A DNA stretch of 34,531 nucleotides from Lachnospiraceae bacterium (GTDB lineage Bacteria; Bacillota; Clostridia; Lachnospirales; Lachnospiraceae), in contig JAEDCX010000017.1 in assembly GCA_016293925.1 (NCBI GenBank), positions 1 through 34,531 of the forward strand, read 5' to 3'. The notes under the pieces are model-generated. The model did not search any database. It was not told where the DNA came from and saw only the letters and a program-made list of their open reading frames with translations. Each line of letters opens with the position of its first letter. Within the stretch, counting starts at the first letter, position 1. The position numbers were made by a program, and so were the translations under genes. Of this stretch, positions 31,237 to 34,531 are shown piece after piece.

Positions 31237-32649
31237 TCAATTCATCTCCTCTTCATAGATACGATAGGTATCCTTACCGGCATTCTTGGCCAGGGAAAGC
31301 GCACTTCTGGAGTGTCTCATCATATCCCCGTATGTTTCCTCTGAATTCGCAAACGCTACCCCGATGGAGCAGGATGATTCAAAAGACCTTCCTTCATACT
31401 CAAAGCACACATGGAGGCTTCTGAGAAGGGAATCTGTCTGATAGATAATTGCCTCCCTGGACTCATAATCCGAAATCAGCACCGCAAATTCATCCTTGCC
31501 CACTCTTCCGAGAATGATCTTCTCTTCCTCCGTGAAAACTGCCTGTATCCGCATGGTTTGGGCCTGTAACACGCTGTCTGCGAATCCGTTTCCGAAGTCA
31601 TCGGACACATATCGGAAGTTATCCATGTTAATCAGAATCAGCGCGTTCTTATCCTGCTGCAGAACCTTTCGTTCCGCAAGGGTGTCAAAGGTTTTTCCGA
31701 CATAAAAATCCGTCAACCGGTCTCTCTGCGCTTCCGCCGCTCCCTGCCGGTCCACGGTATCCGCAGAGAACAGATTCTCCTCTGCAGCCTCTTCCGTCAT
31801 GCCAACCGCACCTATCGGAGTGCCGTCCTCATCAAAGATGGTGTGATAGCTGATCCGGCTCCAGTGATACGATTCCTCCACGTTCCCACAGACGCATCCG
31901 TGATCCGCATCCTTCCTGCCGGTCCCCTTGACCAGAAATCTGCCTTCCGTCTTCTGTTTCCCGGCAGCGATATCGGAATATAACCTCAGGTAGTCCTCCT
32001 TCTGATCGGGATGAACAAGCTTTTGTTCCACAATACTCTCCGGCACATTTTGAATCACCGCGTCCCGCTGGAATCCGGAACCGCCCCCCAGCTTCACAAC
32101 CATGCTTCTGTCCGACAGATAATATTCCCATATGCAGATCCCATCCCTGTGAAAGGATCTCCCCGCATACTTTTCAATCAATTGTTCCGCCAAACGCAAT
32201 CTCTGATTCTTCACCTTGATTTCATTTTGCAGTTGATGTAACTCGGTTCTGTCTGTCTCTACAATCTGAATCAGCATACTGTCCTCTTCCGGAATCACCC
32301 TACAGGTAATCTGAATCAATAAGGTCTTTCCCTCCGGCTGAATCCGCAGATTCATCCGAAGCAGCTTCCGGTCTTCTTTGATCGCATTCTCCAATTCCCG
32401 GTTCAGACGCATCAACTCATCCCCCGGAATCACCTGACCGGGACCGCTGAGAAAATCAGTACCCACAATGTTGCCGTCCCCCAAATGATTCATTTTCATG
32501 AAATTCTCGTTCGCATATTCCACAATTGCATTGCGGAATCCATTGCCGGAATGCGCCCGGATCACCAGAATTCCGCAGTCGGTTCCGAGCTGAATCAACT
32601 CAAGCATATTATTCCTGTCACTTATACTGCCTTTTTTCTCCCTGCTCAT
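31237..32649 (-). CDS. PAS-GGDEF domain protein with degenerate GKDEF signature
   Basis: The 470-residue soluble protein appears to have two PAS-like sensor domains (about 20-135 and 165-290) with a short coiled helix between them, and a GGDEF domain (about 308-468). The diguanylate cyclase signature reads R-V-GKDEF (384-388): the second Gly, which contacts GTP, is Lys. The metal-binding Asp in NMDNF (D343) and the acidic pair D386-E387 remain. Such variants may be inactive cyclases used as GTP or effector sensors, or may retain partial activity. GGGAG lies 8 nt before the ATG. It directly precedes the Nudix gene; no transmembrane segment is seen. Confidence 0.85.
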   Translation of the reverse strand: MSREKKGSISDRNNMLELIQLGTDCGILVIRAHSGNGFRNAIVEYANENFMKMNHLGDGNIVGTDFLSGPGQVIPGDELMRLNRELENAIKEDRKLLRMNLRIQPEGKTLLIQITCRVIPEEDSMLIQIVETDRTELHQLQNEIKVKNQRLRLAEQLIEKYAGRSFHRDGICIWEYYLSDRSMVVKLGGGSGFQRDAVIQNVPESIVEQKLVHPDQKEDYLRLYSDIAAGKQKTEGRFLVKGTGRKDADHGCVCGNVEESYHWSRISYHTIFDEDGTPIGAVGMTEEAAEENLFSADTVDRQGAAEAQRDRLTDFYVGKTFDTLAERKVLQQDKNALILINMDNFRYVSDDFGNGFADSVLQAQTMRIQAVFTEEEKIILGRVGKDEFAVLISDYESREAIIYQTDSLLRSLHVCFEYEGRSFESSCSIGVAFANSEETYGDMMRHSRSALSLAKNAGKDTYRIYEEEMN

Positions 32650-32724
32650 CCGATTTCTCCCTTTGAATGTGCCTTCTCGACCCTATAGGGCTTTTCGGCC
32701 CTGTTTCCTGTGTTCCCTCTTACG

Positions 32725-32761
32725 TTAATAAAAGAGCTAAACCAAAGATGATTTAGCTCTT
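32725..32761 (-). terminator. intrinsic terminator after RNase Y
   Basis: On the minus strand, 8 nt after the rny stop, AAGAGCTAAA pairs with TTTAGCTCTT over a 10-nt loop and is followed by TTATTAA. This ends the rny transcript and makes the downstream GGDEF gene depend on its own promoter, which was not recognised with confidence in the 32650-32724 stretch. That stretch has a small AGGGC/GCCCT hairpin only. Confidence 0.8.
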
Positions 32762-32769
32762 ACTATTAA

Positions 32770-34320
32770 TTATTTTGCATAATCGATAACACGTGATTCA
32801 CGGATTACATTGACTTTGATCTGTCCGGGATACTCTAATTCGGATTCAATCTTCTTCGAGATATCTCTTGCCAACAGAATCATGTCAGCATCTGTAATCT
32901 GTTCCGGAACTACCATTACGCGAACCTCTCGGCCTGCCTGAATAGCAAATGATTTGTCTACACCTTTGAAATTGTTGGTTAATTCTTCTAACTGAGTTAA
33001 TCTGCTTGTATATGTTTCCAGTGTCTCTCTTCTGGCACCCGGTCTGGCTGCGGATATCGTATCCGCCGCCTGAACGATGCATGAAATCAGAGACGTTGGC
33101 TCAACATCACCATGATGTGACTCAACTGCATTGATAACGGTCTGTGATTCCTTATACTTCTTACACAGTTCCACACCCAGCTGAATGTGTGTCCCTTCCA
33201 TCTCATGGTCAACTGATTTACCGATATCATGTAACAAACCGGCACGCTTGGCCATTCTGACATCCAGTCCCATCTCAGCAGCCAGAAGCCCTGATAAAAT
33301 GGATACTTCCATGGAATGTTTCAATGCATTCTGTCCATAACTTGTTCTGAACTTCATCTTACCGAGAAGTTTGATCAGTTCCGGATGGAGACCGTGCACA
33401 CCACAATCAAGCGCTGCGTTCTCACCGGCTTCCTTGATCATCACATCCACTTCCTTCTGTGCCTTCTCGACCATCTCTTCAATTCTGGCCGGATGGATTC
33501 TTCCATCGACGATCAGCTTCTCAAGAGCAATTCTTGCAACCTCACGTCTGATCGGATCAAAGGAGGATAAGATGACTGCTTCCGGAGTATCATCAATAAT
33601 CAGATCCACACCCGTCATGGTCTCAAGAGTTCGGATATTCCGTCCCTCTCTACCAATGATGCGTCCCTTCATCTCATCACTCGGAAGCTGCACAACAGAT
33701 ATCGTCGTCTCTGAAACATGATCTGCTGCACATTTCTGGATTGCAGTGACAACCAGATCTTTGGCTTTCTTGTCGGCTTCTTCTTTCGCCTTCGCCTCAA
33801 GATCCTTGATCATCATTGCCTTTTCGTACTTAATTTCTTCTTCAACAATTCTTAATAAGTGTTCTTTTGCCTGTTCGGAGGTTAATCCAGAGATTCGTTC
33901 AAGTTCCTGCACTCGTTCTTCGTTCAGTTTAGCAATTTCCTCTCTCTGACGATTGAGGTTTTCTTCTTTTGCTGCCAAACTCTGTTCTTTTCGTTCGATC
34001 GCGTCCGCTTTCTTATCGATGTTCTCTTCCTTCTGCTGAATACGTCTCTCATAGCGCTGTGCTTCCGCTCTGCGCTCTTTGATCTCCTTATCGAGATCAT
34101 TCTTCGCTTTGATGGACTCTTCTTTAATCTCCAGCAATCCCTCACGCTTCTTCGTTTCTGCAGTCTTCAGAGCTTCATCAATAATCTCTCTTGCCTTCTC
34201 TTCTGCACTGCCGATCTTGCTCTCAACGGCCCGTTTACGGTAATTGATAGCCAGAAACCAGCTGACCGGTGCAACAATGACAAGGGTAGCCACGATCGAA
34301 ATGATACCATATGGCCACAT
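32770..34320 (-). CDS. rny: ribonuclease Y (Rny)
   Basis: The 516-residue endoribonuclease initiates mRNA decay in many Firmicutes. In order it has an N-terminal transmembrane helix (about 5-25), a long coiled coil rich in Glu, Lys and Arg (about 30-185), a KH RNA-binding domain with MKGRIIGREGRNIR (217-230) and an HD catalytic domain with H364-D365 in LLHDIGKS. AGGAGG lies 11 nt before the ATG, slightly far. It has its own strong promoter and terminator, so it is monocistronic. The family usually forms part of a membrane-bound degradosome-like assembly with glycolytic enzymes such as enolase, which are also in this window. Confidence 0.97.
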   Translation of the reverse strand: MWPYGIISIVATLVIVAPVSWFLAINYRKRAVESKIGSAEEKAREIIDEALKTAETKKREGLLEIKEESIKAKNDLDKEIKERRAEAQRYERRIQQKEENIDKKADAIERKEQSLAAKEENLNRQREEIAKLNEERVQELERISGLTSEQAKEHLLRIVEEEIKYEKAMMIKDLEAKAKEEADKKAKDLVVTAIQKCAADHVSETTISVVQLPSDEMKGRIIGREGRNIRTLETMTGVDLIIDDTPEAVILSSFDPIRREVARIALEKLIVDGRIHPARIEEMVEKAQKEVDVMIKEAGENAALDCGVHGLHPELIKLLGKMKFRTSYGQNALKHSMEVSILSGLLAAEMGLDVRMAKRAGLLHDIGKSVDHEMEGTHIQLGVELCKKYKESQTVINAVESHHGDVEPTSLISCIVQAADTISAARPGARRETLETYTSRLTQLEELTNNFKGVDKSFAIQAGREVRVMVVPEQITDADMILLARDISKKIESELEYPGQIKVNVIRESRVIDYAK

Positions 34321-34434
34321 GTACAGGTGAACCTCCTTATTATGTTTTCATTGTACAATATCTATAATCGTTGGAAACAATCCGATTATATCCATGAAAC
34401 TTCATCCGTTCCAATGCAATTTTACAACACTTCA

Positions 34435-34463
34435 ATTTTATACTTTTACTGATGTTATGTCAA
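34435..34463 (-). promoter_or_regulatory. sigma-A-type promoter of rny
   Basis: On the minus strand a perfect -35 TTGACA (34463-34458) is followed by 17 nt and TAAAAT (34440-34435, 5 of 6). The predicted start near 34428 gives a leader of about 108 nt. The 34464-34531 edge could be the end of an upstream coding region on the same strand, since one frame is open until a TGA overlapping the -35, but it is too short to identify. Confidence 0.75.
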
Positions 34464-34531
34464 GTGGCAGAATCAAATAACACATTGAAATCCTGTCCTA
34501 CTATCATTCCATGTCCGAATTCCGGAACTCT

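Noticed and set aside
32650..32724. c-di-GMP riboswitch ahead of the GGDEF gene
   Set aside because: Only a short AGGGC/GCCCT hairpin is present; the conserved GEMM core and tetraloop-receptor pattern were not seen.
34464..34531. C-terminus of an upstream gene such as recX on the minus strand
   Set aside because: One frame is open to a TGA overlapping the rny -35 and another ends sooner, but 68 nt are too few to identify any protein.

Overview
The window looks like a housekeeping segment of a Gram-positive, endospore-forming Clostridia chromosome, most probably a Lachnospiraceae member. The grounds are a FabK-type fatty-acid operon, a gap-pgk-tpi glycolytic cluster with gpmI, eno and secG-rnr-smpB-ssrA beyond it, RNase Y, and sporulation-type proteins (CotF-like, SpoVB-like, SpoIIM-like). 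The genus cannot be fixed from the sequence. Nearly every gene is on the minus strand, so the window reads right to left. The plus-strand exceptions are a PHP phosphatase, a SpoVB-like flippase with DAHP synthase, and a decayed ABC-transporter remnant.

Region 1 (1-7080, minus) is a type II fatty-acid operon read acpP, accD, accA, fabH, fabK, fabG, fabF, fabZ, then a MarR/FabT-like regulator cut by the window edge. Two tandem sigma-A-like promoters precede acpP, with repeats between and inside them that could be the regulator's operator. A hairpin without a U-tract follows acpP. fabD, accB and accC are not in the visible part.

Region 2 (7138-11339, minus) holds secG, rnr, smpB and tmRNA (ssrA), the last ended by a strong terminator, then a lipoprotein polysaccharide deacetylase with altered metal-site motifs.

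Region 3 (11385-21922, minus) carries glycolysis: gapA, pgk and tpiA under one promoter, an Hpt-domain protein overlapping thiamine pyrophosphokinase, then a second unit (promoter, U32-like cysteine-rich protein, gpmI, terminator), an alpha/beta hydrolase, a CotF-like spore coat protein and enolase. The enolase Shine-Dalgarno lies inside a hairpin. Between thiN and the U32-like gene, on the plus strand, is a roughly 200-bp relic of an ABC exporter with most of its middle deleted.

Region 4 (22073-28887) has a plus-strand HisJ-type phosphatase convergent with a minus-strand mnmA-MBOAT-SGNH unit (a likely O-acyltransferase pair). A plus-strand SpoVB-like flippase with no visible ribosome site then overlaps DAHP synthase by 4 nt.

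Region 5 (29025-34531, minus) reads RNase Y with its own promoter and terminator, a PAS-GGDEF protein with a degenerate GKDEF signature, a Nudix ADP-ribose pyrophosphatase, a SpoIIM-like membrane protein, and XerD with its own promoter. A terminator usable in both directions separates XerD from DAHP synthase.

No transposase, CRISPR array, tRNA, rRNA or prophage was seen. The unusual material is small-scale: regulatory hairpins, degenerate catalytic motifs, unexpected gene pairs and one gene relic.
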